NCBI RefSeq assembly: GCF_025950525.1
Contig: NZ_JAPDGS010000004.1
Coordinates: 62,001 to 126,000, forward strand
Source: Stagnihabitans lacustris
GTDB taxonomy: Bacteria; Pseudomonadota; Alphaproteobacteria; Rhodobacterales; Rhodobacteraceae
Reading direction: 5' to 3'
Length of the DNA: 64,000 nt
The notes beneath the pieces are model-generated. The model saw only the letters and a list, made by a program, of their open reading frames with translations. It was not told the DNA's origin and did no database searches. Below, piece by piece: positions 38,121 through 47,096 of the stretch. The position numbers and the translations under genes were made by a program. Positions within the stretch are counted from its first letter, which is position 1; each line of letters starts with the position of its first letter.

Positions 38121-39314
38121 CTACTTTCTGAGCAGCCCCGACAACACAAAGGCCGTCACCGAAAAGACCAAGGTCCCCACCATCAAGGGCAGCGGCGTGC
38201 CGTCAAAGGCTTGGCCCACCGGGATCGCCAAAAGCGTCGAGGCCACGGTGGAAATCGCCGCGATCAGCGACGAGGCAAAGCCCGCGATATGGCCCAGGCT
38301 CTCCATCGCCATGGCGTTCAGGTTGCCCATCGTCAGGCCCATCGTGGCAAAGCCACTGATCGTCCAGAGCATGAACAGCGCGAAGGCCGCGATGCCGCTG
38401 ACCAGGCCAAAGTAGAACAGCCCCAGCGTCACCACCGTCAGCGCGACCTGAAACCCATAGGCGCGGCGCACCATCTTGCGCATCCCCAGCCGCACCACAA
38501 AGCGCGCATTGATCGCCGATCCGGTCATCGCGCACAGCGCAATCACCGTGAACCAGGCCGGAAACGTCGCCCCGCGGTCGAAATACTCACGGAAAATCCC
38601 CTCCATCGACGACAGGTTGGCGAACAGCGCCCCCGCCGTCAGGGCCTGGCAGGCGGTCGAGATCAGCGCGATCCGGTGTGTCACCAGCTCGCGCCCGGCC
38701 TGGGCCAGCTTGCCCAGCGACAGGGGGCGGCGGGCCTCGGGGGGCAGGGTCTCGACCTGACGCAGCAGGAACCAGGTGTGAACCACCAGTGAAAAGACCA
38801 TGAAGATCAGGAACAATTCGCGCCAGCCCGCCACCAGGATCACGCCCTGGCCCATCAGGGGCGCCACGGCCGGAACCAGGGTGAAGACCATCATGACAAA
38901 GGACATGATCCGCGCCATTTCAGAGCCGCGATACAGGTCGCGGATCAGGGCAGAGCCCACGGCACGGGGGCCCGCGGCACCCAGGCCCATCAGGACACGG
39001 GCGGCCAGCAGGGTCTCTAGCGTGGGCGCCATGAAACAGGCGGCGGCGCCGGCGATGTAAAGCCCCGCACAGACCAACATCACGGGCTTGCGGCCAAAGC
39101 TGTCCGACAGCGGCCCGGAAATCAGCGTGCCGACCCCCATGCCGAAGATAAAGCTGGTGATGACCAATTGCGCCAGGTTCGGCGCATCGGGCGAGAGGCT
39201 GGCTGCGATCTCGGGCAGGGCGGGAAGCATCGAGTCGATGGCGATGGCCAGGACGGCAAACATCATCGCGTTCAGCGCAACGAATTCGCGTTGCGACATC
39301 AGGGGTTTGGTCAT
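38121..39314 (-). CDS. MFS efflux transporter, Bcr/CflA type
   Basis: A 397-residue, 12-helix major facilitator. The N-terminal half has ALPEIAASL, FGMGVGTLISGPLSDSFGRKPV (the family motif A region) and RVLMGLGAAGPRAVG (motif C-like), typical of Bcr/CflA drug:proton antiporters. No regulator is adjacent, so the exported compound is open. ATG 39314 follows AAGGA; an upstream extension has no ribosome site. Confidence 0.88.
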   Translation of the reverse strand: MTKPLMSQREFVALNAMMFAVLAIAIDSMLPALPEIAASLSPDAPNLAQLVITSFIFGMGVGTLISGPLSDSFGRKPVMLVCAGLYIAGAAACFMAPTLETLLAARVLMGLGAAGPRAVGSALIRDLYRGSEMARIMSFVMMVFTLVPAVAPLMGQGVILVAGWRELFLIFMVFSLVVHTWFLLRQVETLPPEARRPLSLGKLAQAGRELVTHRIALISTACQALTAGALFANLSSMEGIFREYFDRGATFPAWFTVIALCAMTGSAINARFVVRLGMRKMVRRAYGFQVALTVVTLGLFYFGLVSGIAAFALFMLWTISGFATMGLTMGNLNAMAMESLGHIAGFASSLIAAISTVASTLLAIPVGQAFDGTPLPLMVGTLVFSVTAFVLSGLLRK

Positions 39315-39450
39315 GTCAGCTGTCCTTTGCCGCAGGAGGGTCGGCCAAGGCCCCTGATGCCCAATTCCGCGCCGAAGGTCCAGAGGCGACGGCAGGGCCT
39401 TTGCTGCGCCCCGCAAAACTTCACGCCAATGTCATGCAGGCGCCTGGCCC

Positions 39451-40086
39451 TTAGTCAGCAGGACCCGCCGCCGCCAGTTCGTCGATCACCTGACCCCAAA
39501 GCTCGGGCGGTTGCGCGCCGGACAGGACATATTGCCCCGCCACAACAAAGGTCGGCACGGCATTGACGCCCCTTTGGCGGGCATGGGTCTCGCGCTGCAG
39601 GATTTCGGCGCGGTCGGCGTCACTGGCCAAAAGCCGGGCGATGGCGGCGCGGTCAAGGCCTGCCTCCTCGGCCAGGTCGGCCAGAACCCCAGGGTCGCCG
39701 ATGTCGCGCCCCTGCACCCAATAGCCCCGCATCAGGGCTGAAACCATCGGCGTCTGCCGCCCCTCAAGCCCGGCCCAATGGATCAGACGATGGGCGTTCA
39801 GCGTGTTGGGGATGCGCTTTGGCGTGTCGGGGTCCATCTGAACCCCCGCCTTGGCCGCGATGTCACGGAACCGCTGATGGATGCCCTCAAGCTGCTCGGC
39901 CCCGAACCGGCGCGACAGGTATTCGCGCTTGTCCACGCCCGCCTCCGGCATCTCGGGGTTCAGTTGGAACGGGTGCCATTCGACCTCGAACGGGTGGCCG
40001 GCATGGGCCTCAAGGGCGCGGTCCAGATTGGCCTTGCCCAGATAGCACCAGGGACAGACGGGATCAGAGAAGATATCAAGTTTCAT
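39451..40086 (-). CDS. DsbA-family oxidoreductase, FrnE-like
   Basis: A 211-residue cytoplasmic thioredoxin-fold protein without signal peptide. The redox motif C11-P-W-C14 is in IFSDPVCPWCYLG, a helical insertion follows, and the cis-proline region is GVNAVPTFVVAGQYVLSGAQPPE. This is the FrnE/HCCA-isomerase-like branch of the DsbA superfamily; FrnE of Deinococcus acts as a cytoplasmic disulphide isomerase. The substrate here is unknown. Confidence 0.87.
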   Translation of the reverse strand: MKLDIFSDPVCPWCYLGKANLDRALEAHAGHPFEVEWHPFQLNPEMPEAGVDKREYLSRRFGAEQLEGIHQRFRDIAAKAGVQMDPDTPKRIPNTLNAHRLIHWAGLEGRQTPMVSALMRGYWVQGRDIGDPGVLADLAEEAGLDRAAIARLLASDADRAEILQRETHARQRGVNAVPTFVVAGQYVLSGAQPPELWGQVIDELAAAGPAD

Positions 40087-40179
40087 GGCCCAGAAATGAT
40101 CCTTGCCGCATGCGGGGTCAAGAGTGCCCAAAGCCAAGGCCATGGGGCGCGTTGAAATTTGCGCGAAAACCCCCGGGCG

Positions 40180-41391
40180 TCAGGCCTCGCGGCGGAAGGC
40201 CAGCCAGATCAGCGCGCCGCCCGCCAGCACCAGGAAGGGCAGCATCGCCAGGTTCACCGCCTGCCAGCCGGCGATGACCGAAGAGCCCGAGCAGTTCATC
40301 AGCCCGCCCGACGACATCGAGGCCAAAGTGACCCCGCCAAAGACCAGGGCGTCGTTCATCCCCTGCATCCGGCCGCGCTCTTCGACGGTATGGGCGTTGG
40401 TCAGCATGGTCGTGGCGCCGATGAAGCCAAAGTTCCAGCCCAGGCCCAACAGGATCAGGGCCAGAAAGAAGTTCTCAAGCTGCACCCCGGCAATCGCCAC
40501 CGCCCCGGCAATCGCCAGGATCACCAATCCGGTGCCCATGATCTTTTCCACGCCAAAGCGCGCGATCAGGTTGCCGGTGAAAAAGCTTGGCAGGAACATC
40601 GCCAGCACATGGGCCGCCACGACATCGGCGGCATCCGCGGTCTTGAACCCGCAGCCCACCACCGCCAGCGGCGACGAGGTCATGACCAGGTTCATCAGCG
40701 CATAGCTGACCGCCCCCACGATCACCGCCACCCGGATGCGCGGATCGGCCAGCAGTTGCCAGCGCGTCCGCCCGCCAGCTTGCCCGGTATGGGCCTGGGG
40801 CGGCGGCGCCTTCAGCAGCGCAAACAGCCAGACAAAGACCAGGTTCATCGCGATCACGGTCAGATAGGCGCCCAGGAAGGGCACGGCCATGACCTCGGCG
40901 GTCTGGCTGACGATCTCTTTGCCGGTAAAGGCCGCGACAAGTCCGCCCGCCAGCGCCCAGGAAATCACCTTGGGTCGGAAAGCGGGCGAGGCCACATCGG
41001 CGGCGGCAAAGCGGAAGAACCCCTGCGCCGACTGATAAATGCCCGAAAAGAAGGCGCCAAAGACGAACAGCGGGAACGACCCCATCGCCAGGGCCAGCGC
41101 GCAGATCGCGGCCCCCAAGGTGCCCCCCAGCGCGCCCACAAAGAACCCCGCCCGCCGCCCATGCCGCGCCATCAGCGCCGACAGCGGGTTGGCCGACACC
41201 ATGGACCCCACGACCGTCGCCGTGATCGGCAAGGTGGCAAGGCAAGGGTTCGACGTCAGCATCTTGCCCGCCAGCCCTCCGATGGTGAAGATCACCGGCA
41301 TCTGGGCGCCAAGGGTCGCTTGGGCCAGGATCAGGACGATCAGGTTGCGCTTGGCAAGGCGGTCATCGAAGGGGCTTGTGGTGCTTGTCAT
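40180..41391 (-). CDS. MFS transporter
   Basis: A 403-residue, 12-helix major facilitator different in sequence from the one at 38121. LMARHGRRAGFFVGALGGTLGA carries the loop 2-3 motif, and a cytoplasmic loop sits at about 195-215. Homologues are generally annotated only as MFS; the substrate cannot be read. Divergent from the AlkA-type glycosylase gene across 75 bases. Confidence 0.85.
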   Translation of the reverse strand: MTSTTSPFDDRLAKRNLIVLILAQATLGAQMPVIFTIGGLAGKMLTSNPCLATLPITATVVGSMVSANPLSALMARHGRRAGFFVGALGGTLGAAICALALAMGSFPLFVFGAFFSGIYQSAQGFFRFAAADVASPAFRPKVISWALAGGLVAAFTGKEIVSQTAEVMAVPFLGAYLTVIAMNLVFVWLFALLKAPPPQAHTGQAGGRTRWQLLADPRIRVAVIVGAVSYALMNLVMTSSPLAVVGCGFKTADAADVVAAHVLAMFLPSFFTGNLIARFGVEKIMGTGLVILAIAGAVAIAGVQLENFFLALILLGLGWNFGFIGATTMLTNAHTVEERGRMQGMNDALVFGGVTLASMSSGGLMNCSGSSVIAGWQAVNLAMLPFLVLAGGALIWLAFRREA

Positions 41392-41466
41392 GGGCTAGGC
41401 GTAGAACGCGGTTCTGCGCGACACAAGGGGAAGTCTTGGGGGGCAGGGACAGTATCGGGGGGGGCG

Positions 41467-42090
41467 ATGCGGCGGATCGAGACTTTGGCGGATATCGAGG
41501 AGGGCGCGGATTGGCTTGCCGCCCGCGATCCGGTCATGGCGCGGGTGCTGCAGGCGGTCGGGACCTTGCCGCTGCGCCGGCGGGCGGATGGCTTTGGCGC
41601 CGTGCTGGATGCGATCGTCGGCCAACAGGTCTCGACTGCGGCGGCGGCGGCGATCTGGGGGCGGCTGCAGGCGGCTGGCATGGTGGATGAGGCCGCGGTG
41701 GCGGGCGCCGACGAAGACCTGTTGCGCGGCCTTGGCCTGTCGCGGCCCAAGGCGCGCTATGCTTTGGCCGTGGCGCGGGCCGGGGTGGATTGGGGCGCGC
41801 TGCGCGATTTGCCCGATGGACAGGTGATCGCGCGTCTGATCGAATTGCCCGGCGTCGGGCTTTGGACGGCCGAGATCTACGCCATGTTCGCTTTGGGGCG
41901 GGCCGATGTTCTGGCCTCGGGCGATCTGGCCTTGCAGGAGGCGGCGCGGGTGGCCTACGGGCTGACGGCGCGGCCCGGGGCGCGCGACCTTGCGGCTATG
42001 GCCCAGGACTGGAGCCCCTGGCGCGCGGTTGCGGCCCGGGCGCTGTGGGCCTATTACCGCATCATCAACCAGCGTGAGGGGGTAAGATGA
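41467..42090 (+). CDS. DNA-3-methyladenine glycosylase, AlkA type
   Basis: Base-excision repair enzyme removing alkylated bases. It is 207 residues, a HhH-GPD fold without the N-terminal AlkA domain. Helix-hairpin-helix LPGVGLWTAEIYAMFALGR lies at 127-145, and the catalytic aspartate is D153 in LASGDLAL. The four-cysteine iron-sulphur loop of endonuclease III is missing, as expected for AlkA. It overlaps the esterase gene by four bases (ATGA). Confidence 0.92.
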   Translation: MRRIETLADIEEGADWLAARDPVMARVLQAVGTLPLRRRADGFGAVLDAIVGQQVSTAAAAAIWGRLQAAGMVDEAAVAGADEDLLRGLGLSRPKARYALAVARAGVDWGALRDLPDGQVIARLIELPGVGLWTAEIYAMFALGRADVLASGDLALQEAARVAYGLTARPGARDLAAMAQDWSPWRAVAARALWAYYRIINQREGVR

Positions 42091-42740
42091 GCCGGACATT
42101 GCGATTTGGCCGCAGGGCTGCGGTGAACGGGGCGGCCAAAAGCCTTGTGGTTTTCGTCCATGGCTATGGGGCGGATGGCAATGACCTGCTAAGCCTCGCC
42201 GATGTGCTGGGCGAACACCTGCCCGACACCGCCTTTGTCGCCCCCGATGCGCCCGAGGCGATCCCCGGCGCGCCCTTTGGCCGGCAGTGGTTCGGCATCC
42301 CGCGGTTCGATGGCACGTCGGAGGACCGGGCGCGGGCGGGGCTTGCGGCCGCATCCGACGATCTGAACGCCTTCATCGACCAGCGCGCGGCCTATGAGGA
42401 CGTGACTTCGGTGGCCGTTGTGGGCTTTTCGCAAGGCGCGATGCTGTCCTTCAACGCCCTGCCGATGCGCGCGGCGCCGGTTGCGGCCTGCGTGGCGATC
42501 TCGGGCCAGCTGTTGCATCCGCCGGGGCTTTTGCAGGCGCTGTCCAAGCCGCCCTTTTTGGTCATGCATGGCGATCAGGACGAGGTCGTCCCCTTTGCCG
42601 CCATGGCCGAGGCCTGCAACGCCCTGGTGGCGCAGGGTTTTCCGACCTTTGGCCATGTGATGAAGGGCATGGGCCACGGAATTTCCCAGGATGGGCTGGG
42701 GCAGATCCTTGGCTTTCTGCGCGAACATCTTACGGCGTAA
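42087..42740 (+). CDS. Alpha/beta-hydrolase, phospholipase/carboxylesterase family
   Basis: A 217-residue serine esterase of the family of Pseudomonas carboxylesterase II and acyl-protein thioesterases. The triad is S115 in GFSQG, D165 in HGDQDEVVP and H197 in MGHGIS. VFVHGYGADGNDL forms the oxyanion region. It is translationally coupled to the glycosylase, an association without an obvious biochemical link. Confidence 0.9.
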   Translation: MSRTLRFGRRAAVNGAAKSLVVFVHGYGADGNDLLSLADVLGEHLPDTAFVAPDAPEAIPGAPFGRQWFGIPRFDGTSEDRARAGLAAASDDLNAFIDQRAAYEDVTSVAVVGFSQGAMLSFNALPMRAAPVAACVAISGQLLHPPGLLQALSKPPFLVMHGDQDEVVPFAAMAEACNALVAQGFPTFGHVMKGMGHGISQDGLGQILGFLREHLTA

Positions 42741-42780
42741 GTGGACGGTCGTCGGGCGTAAGGTGGCCGCCTTACACTGC

Positions 42781-42805
42781 AAAAAGGCCCCGGTTTCCCG
42801 GGGCC
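42781..42805 (-). terminator. Terminator of amt
   Basis: Stem GGCCCCGG/CCGGGGCC with a four-base loop, followed on the minus strand by TTTTT, right after the amt stop. Confidence 0.8.
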
Positions 42806-42812
42806 TCTCGCA

Positions 42813-44000
42813 TCAGGAATTCATCTCATAGGCGCGCTCGCCATGGACAGACAGGTCCAGGCCATTGACCTCGGTTTCATGATCGACCCGCAGCGGGGTG
42901 ATCAGCGCCACAAGCCTGACCAGCCCCCAGGTCACAGCCGCAGTCCAAAGACCCACGACCGCAAGCCCGCCCAATTGCGCAGCCCAGGTCCCGGCGCCAA
43001 AGACCGCGACCATGACCGTGCCAAAGATGCCGCCGACACCATGGACGCCAAAGACATCCAGCGTGTCGTCGATTTTCCAGCGTTGCTTGACCACGATCAC
43101 CGCCTCTTGGCACAGAACCCCGGCCACCGCGCCGATCACCAGCGCTTGCCAAGGCGTCACCCAGCCTGAGGCCGGCGTGATCGAGGCCAGACCCGCCACC
43201 GTCCCCGTCACCACGCCGATGGTCGACACGCGGCCGAACTTGATGCGCTCCCACAGGGCCCAGGACAGCGTGGCGGCGGCGGCCGACAGATGCGTCACCG
43301 TGATGGCCATGGCCGCCTGCCCATTGGCCGCCAAGGCTGATCCGCCGTTAAAGCCGAACCAGCCGACCCACAGCATCCCCGCGCCGATCATCACCATGCC
43401 CGGGCTATGCGGCGGCGTGGTCTTGTTGCGCCGCGGGCCAAGCGCCGCCGCCACGATCAGCGCGGCCAGGCCCGCCGTCTCATGCACCACGATGCCGCCG
43501 GCAAAATCGCGCACGCCGACCGCGCCAAACATCCCGCCATCGGCCAGAAAGCCGCCGCCCCAGATCCAATGCGCCACCGGCACATAGACCAACAGCAGCC
43601 AAAGCCCGGTGAACATCAGCGTGAAGCCAAAGCTTGCCCGTTCAACCCAGGCGCCCAGGATCAGCGCCGGGGTGATGACGGCAAAGGTCATCTGATAGGC
43701 AAAGAACAAGACCTCGGGCAGGGTGCCCTTGACCGTGTCCGCATCCAGACCCAAGAGCATGACGCGCGACAGGCCGCCGATCCAAGGGCCTTCGGTGAAG
43801 GTCAGCGAATAGCCAAGCGCCAGCCACAGCACCGACATCAGCGCCGCGATGGCGAAGGTCTGGGTAAAGACCGACAGGACATTGCGCGCCCGCACCAGGC
43901 CGCCATAGAACATGGCCAGACCCGGCAGCGTCATGAACAGCACCAGCGCGGTCGCCAGCAGGATGAAGGCCGTATCGGCCGGGTTGATCTCAGGGCTCAT
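42813..44000 (-). CDS. amt: Ammonium transporter
   Basis: Inner-membrane ammonium channel, 395 residues, 11 helices. D165 and the twin histidines H173 (VVHETAG) and H320 (FGVHGVGG) match the conduction site of E. coli AmtB, and WGGGFLADGG is conserved. There is no cleavable signal peptide, as in some Rhodobacter Amt proteins. ATG 44000 has GGAGG upstream. No glnK lies beside it, unlike the usual glnK-amtB pair, so any PII partner is encoded elsewhere. Confidence 0.94.
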   Translation of the reverse strand: MSPEINPADTAFILLATALVLFMTLPGLAMFYGGLVRARNVLSVFTQTFAIAALMSVLWLALGYSLTFTEGPWIGGLSRVMLLGLDADTVKGTLPEVLFFAYQMTFAVITPALILGAWVERASFGFTLMFTGLWLLLVYVPVAHWIWGGGFLADGGMFGAVGVRDFAGGIVVHETAGLAALIVAAALGPRRNKTTPPHSPGMVMIGAGMLWVGWFGFNGGSALAANGQAAMAITVTHLSAAAATLSWALWERIKFGRVSTIGVVTGTVAGLASITPASGWVTPWQALVIGAVAGVLCQEAVIVVKQRWKIDDTLDVFGVHGVGGIFGTVMVAVFGAGTWAAQLGGLAVVGLWTAAVTWGLVRLVALITPLRVDHETEVNGLDLSVHGERAYEMNS

Positions 44001-44207
44001 CGGTCCTCCGTGCGACAGGGCGGCCCTGGAACGTGCGGGCCTTGCCTTCGGCGGTTGGCGATTTTTCGGCGCCTTGGAAATGGGCATCTGCGGGAAATAG
44101 GGGGGAATAAAGCAGCGTTTTGCGGAGTGCATGAAATTTGTGCGCCTGGACGGCATGTCTGACCTTTGTGGGGCAGATTGCAAAGCGGGCGTCGGGCGTC
44201 GCTTTTG

Positions 44208-44336
44208 CTGAAGCACCCGGGGGGGGCGCCCGCTTGCTGAAGCACCCGGGGGGCGCCGCCCCCCGGACCCCCCGCTGGAGAGGGCTGCGCGCCCTCTCCA
44301 GACCTCTTGGCGGAATATTTGTATCAGTGCGAAAGG
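44208..44336 (+). repeat. GC-rich direct repeat and a 3'-end element (copy 11)
   Basis: The 364-base gap between amt and cinA holds no gene. TTGCTGAAGCACCCGGGGGG or a close variant occurs twice (near 44206 and 44233). A 10-bp hairpin CTGGAGAGGG/CCCTCTCCAG (44275-44301) is followed by GGCGGAATATTTGTATCAGT then GCGAAAG (44309-44335). No plus-strand gene ends before this copy. Confidence 0.7.
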
Positions 44337-44364
44337 GGGGCGGCGACCTGCAAGCGGGGGGGCG

Positions 44365-44892
44365 TCAGGTCAGGGCTTGCGCCAGAAGGTGCAGCGCATG
44401 GGTGCAGGCGGCGGCGCGGACCTGGGCGCGACCCAGGGGGCCGAAGTCCACCGTTTCGGTTCGGATGCCCGCGGGAGAGGCCAGGCCAAAGCAGACCCGG
44501 CCTTCGGGTTTGAATTCCGACCCGCCCGGACCGGCGATGCCGGTGATCGAGACGGCGAGGTCGATACGGGTCAGATGGGGTTGGGCCAGATCGGTTTGGA
44601 CCCGCGTGCCATAGGCCCGCGCGCCTTGCGCCATTTCGGCCGCGACCTCTTCGCTGACCGCGCCATGGGCGGCGAGCGTTGCGGGGGCGACGCCCAGCAT
44701 CTGCGTCTTGGCCTGGTTGGAATAGGTCACAAAGCCGCGCTCAAAGACCGAAGAGGAGCCCGCAACATCGGTCAAAGCGACCGCCACCATGCCGCCGGTG
44801 CAGCTTTCGGCCGTGGCGATCCGCCAGCCTCGGGCGCGGGCGGCGTCAAGGATCTGGGCGGCAAGGGTCTGGGTCGCAAGCATTTGGGTCAT
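44365..44892 (-). CDS. CinA C-terminal-domain protein (NMN amidohydrolase type)
   Basis: A 175-residue stand-alone CinA C-terminal domain, which in PncC enzymes deamidates nicotinamide mononucleotide in pyridine-nucleotide recycling. Conserved TAESCTGGMVAVALTDVAGSS, GFVTYSNQAKTQMLGV and SITGIAGPGG are present. The N-terminal MoeA-like domain of full CinA is absent, as is normal for pncC. It overlaps pgpA by four bases. Confidence 0.9.
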   Translation of the reverse strand: MTQMLATQTLAAQILDAARARGWRIATAESCTGGMVAVALTDVAGSSSVFERGFVTYSNQAKTQMLGVAPATLAAHGAVSEEVAAEMAQGARAYGTRVQTDLAQPHLTRIDLAVSITGIAGPGGSEFKPEGRVCFGLASPAGIRTETVDFGPLGRAQVRAAACTHALHLLAQALT

Positions 44893-45458
44893 TTCATCAG
44901 CACCAGCGGGATGTGATACAGCACCGCCAGCGCGACCGTGGCGATGCCGGCGAAAAGGCCGGCCCAAAGGTCGTCCTCCATCACGCTGGCGGGCGTGGCC
45001 TTGGCATCGGCGCGCCCGATCAGGCCGGGCTTCCAGATGTCGAACAGCCGAAACAGGGCAAAGGGGAAGACCCAGGCCGGCCAGGGCATCCAGCCATGGG
45101 ACAGGATCGCGTCAAGGCCCGCGGGCCAAAGCGACGGGGGCAGGGGGAAGGCGCCGCCATTGGCCAGAAAGGCCGCGCCATTGGTCGAAAAGGCAAAGCC
45201 CGCGGCGGGGAACAGCAGGGTCAGCCACTGGCCCGCGACCTCGTCGATGACGACTTCGGAGGGGTCCTGACCGGGGGCAAGCGCCGCGCGGCAGGCCCAG
45301 AACCCCAGGGCCGTGACGGCGAGTGTCGCCGCCAAAAGCGCCCAGAACGACAGTTTGAACAGCACCATGCCAAGAAGAAGCGCGCCAAGGCTGCCCCAGG
45401 TGCCCGGCGCGGGGCGCAAAAGGCCAAGGCCGAAGAAGGTGGTCAGAAGGCGGGTCAT
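44889..45458 (-). CDS. pgpA: Phosphatidylglycerophosphatase A
   Basis: Dephosphorylates phosphatidylglycerol phosphate in the inner membrane. It is 189 residues with about four hydrophobic stretches and the acidic metal motif DPSEVVIDEVAGQW near 62-75, plus FRLFDIWKPG and GRADAKATPASVMEDDLWAG. ATG 45458 has GGAG six bases upstream. It is paired with the cinA-type gene, an order common in alphaproteobacteria. The 278 bases upstream, to ispDF, hold nothing I recognise. Confidence 0.93.
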   Translation of the reverse strand: MTRLLTTFFGLGLLRPAPGTWGSLGALLLGMVLFKLSFWALLAATLAVTALGFWACRAALAPGQDPSEVVIDEVAGQWLTLLFPAAGFAFSTNGAAFLANGGAFPLPPSLWPAGLDAILSHGWMPWPAWVFPFALFRLFDIWKPGLIGRADAKATPASVMEDDLWAGLFAGIATVALAVLYHIPLVLMK

Positions 45459-45736
45459 GGCGGCTCCGGGGTTTTGGGGCAGCCTAGCCGAGCGGGCTTG
45501 CGGGGGGAAGGTCCCGGGGCGAGGCAAAGCCCGGGCTTGGGCGTTTTGTCCAGGCAGGGCCGGCATGGGCTGGGCGCGGTTCCCGACGGCAAAGCCTTGG
45601 GCACAGCCGGCGGGACGCCTTTTGCGGGGCGGCAGGGCGCAAGTTCTATACGGCGGCAGGGGGCAAGCCGCGCGGGTTCAGTCGGCGGCACCCTTTGGGG
45701 TCAAGGCTGCGATGGTGCTGCGGGGCCAAGACGTCC

Positions 45737-46873
45737 TCAGCCGGCCGCGCCCAGCAGCACGACCGTGGCCAGCGAGGCGATCCCCTCTTCGCGGCCGGTG
45801 AAGCCCAGCCGCTCCGAGGTCGTGGCCTTGACGCTGACGCGGGTCGCATCGACGCCCATGATCTCGGCCAGGCGGGTCTGCATCGCGCCGGCATGGGGGC
45901 CGATCTTCGGACGCTCGCAGACGATGGTCACATCGCAATTGCCCAGCCGATAGCCGCGGTCGCGTGCCATGCCGATCGCATGGGCCAGAAAGATCGCCGA
46001 ATCCGCGCCTTTCCACTGCGGGTCAGAGGGCGGGAAATGCCGCCCGATGTCGCCCAAACTCAGCGCGCCATAGATCGCATCGGTCAGCGCGTGCATCGCC
46101 ACATCGGCATCCGAATGGCCCAAAAGCCCGCGCCCATGCGGCACCTTGACCCCGGCAAGCCAGACGTGATCGCCCTCGCAAAAGGCATGGACGTCATAGC
46201 CATTGCCCATCCGCACATCCATATCCGTCCCCATCCCCGTCCCCAACATCGCGCGCGCCCGGGCGAAATCCGCGGCCCAGGTCAGTTTCAGATTGGCTTC
46301 CTCGCCCTCGACCATGACGACGTCAAGCCCCATGGCGCGGGCGACTTCGACATCATCGGCCGCCCCGCCAGCATGGGCGCGGTGCGCGGCCAGGATCGCG
46401 TCAAAGCGAAAGCCCTGCGGCGTCTGCGCCCGGTAAAGCCCCGAGCGGTCGCGCGTCCCCGTCACCAACCCCTGTTCGCCCGTCCACAAGGCATCCGTCA
46501 CCGCAAGCGCCGGCGCGGCCCCCGGCGCCGCCTCCAGCCCCTGCAAAACCCGCCCGATCAACGCCTTGGACACCAGAGGCCGCGCGCCGTCATGGATCAG
46601 CACCCGCGTCACGCCGCGCCCGTCCAGCGCCTCCAGCGCCGCGCGGACCGAGCCCTGGCGCGAGGCGCCCCCAATCACGACCATCTCGGCCGCAAGACCC
46701 TCGGCCCGGGCGTGGTCCTCGGGATGGATCGCCAGCACCCGCGTCATGCCCGCAAAAGCCTGCAGCGCATGGGACACCACCGGCCGCCCGCCAAGGTCGC
46801 GCCATTGTTTGGGCAAGCCGCCCCCGGCGCGGGTGCCGCGTCCGGCGGCAAGGATGATGGCTGCAACTGTCAT
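45737..46873 (-). CDS. ispDF: Bifunctional MEP cytidylyltransferase / MEcPP synthase
   Basis: Carries out two non-consecutive steps of the non-mevalonate isoprenoid pathway. It is 378 residues. The IspD part (about 1-215) has [21 protein letters not shown] and HDGARPLV. The IspF part (about 220-378) begins [11 protein letters not shown] with zinc ligands D227, H229 and H253 (GHSDADV). Both active sites look intact. Fusion is usual in alphaproteobacteria. Divergent from dusB. Confidence 0.97.
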   Translation of the reverse strand: MTVAAIILAAGRGTRAGGGLPKQWRDLGGRPVVSHALQAFAGMTRVLAIHPEDHARAEGLAAEMVVIGGASRQGSVRAALEALDGRGVTRVLIHDGARPLVSKALIGRVLQGLEAAPGAAPALAVTDALWTGEQGLVTGTRDRSGLYRAQTPQGFRFDAILAAHRAHAGGAADDVEVARAMGLDVVMVEGEEANLKLTWAADFARARAMLGTGMGTDMDVRMGNGYDVHAFCEGDHVWLAGVKVPHGRGLLGHSDADVAMHALTDAIYGALSLGDIGRHFPPSDPQWKGADSAIFLAHAIGMARDRGYRLGNCDVTIVCERPKIGPHAGAMQTRLAEIMGVDATRVSVKATTSERLGFTGREEGIASLATVVLLGAAG

Positions 46874-47096
46874 GCCCCACCCTAACGCGGGTCCCGCCCA
46901 AGGTCAAAACCCCCAAATCCGACCCTTCGCGCGTCAATCCCGACCCAAGCCAGCCGCAGAAGGCCTTGATTTTGCCGCTTGCCCTTGGTTGTCGCATAAT
47001 ATTTAGGCAATGCCTGATTTAAAGGCAGGAAATCGCCCGCTTTCCTTGCCTCTGGTCCCAGCCCGGCGCAGTCTGCCCCCAACCCCGAGGTTCATT

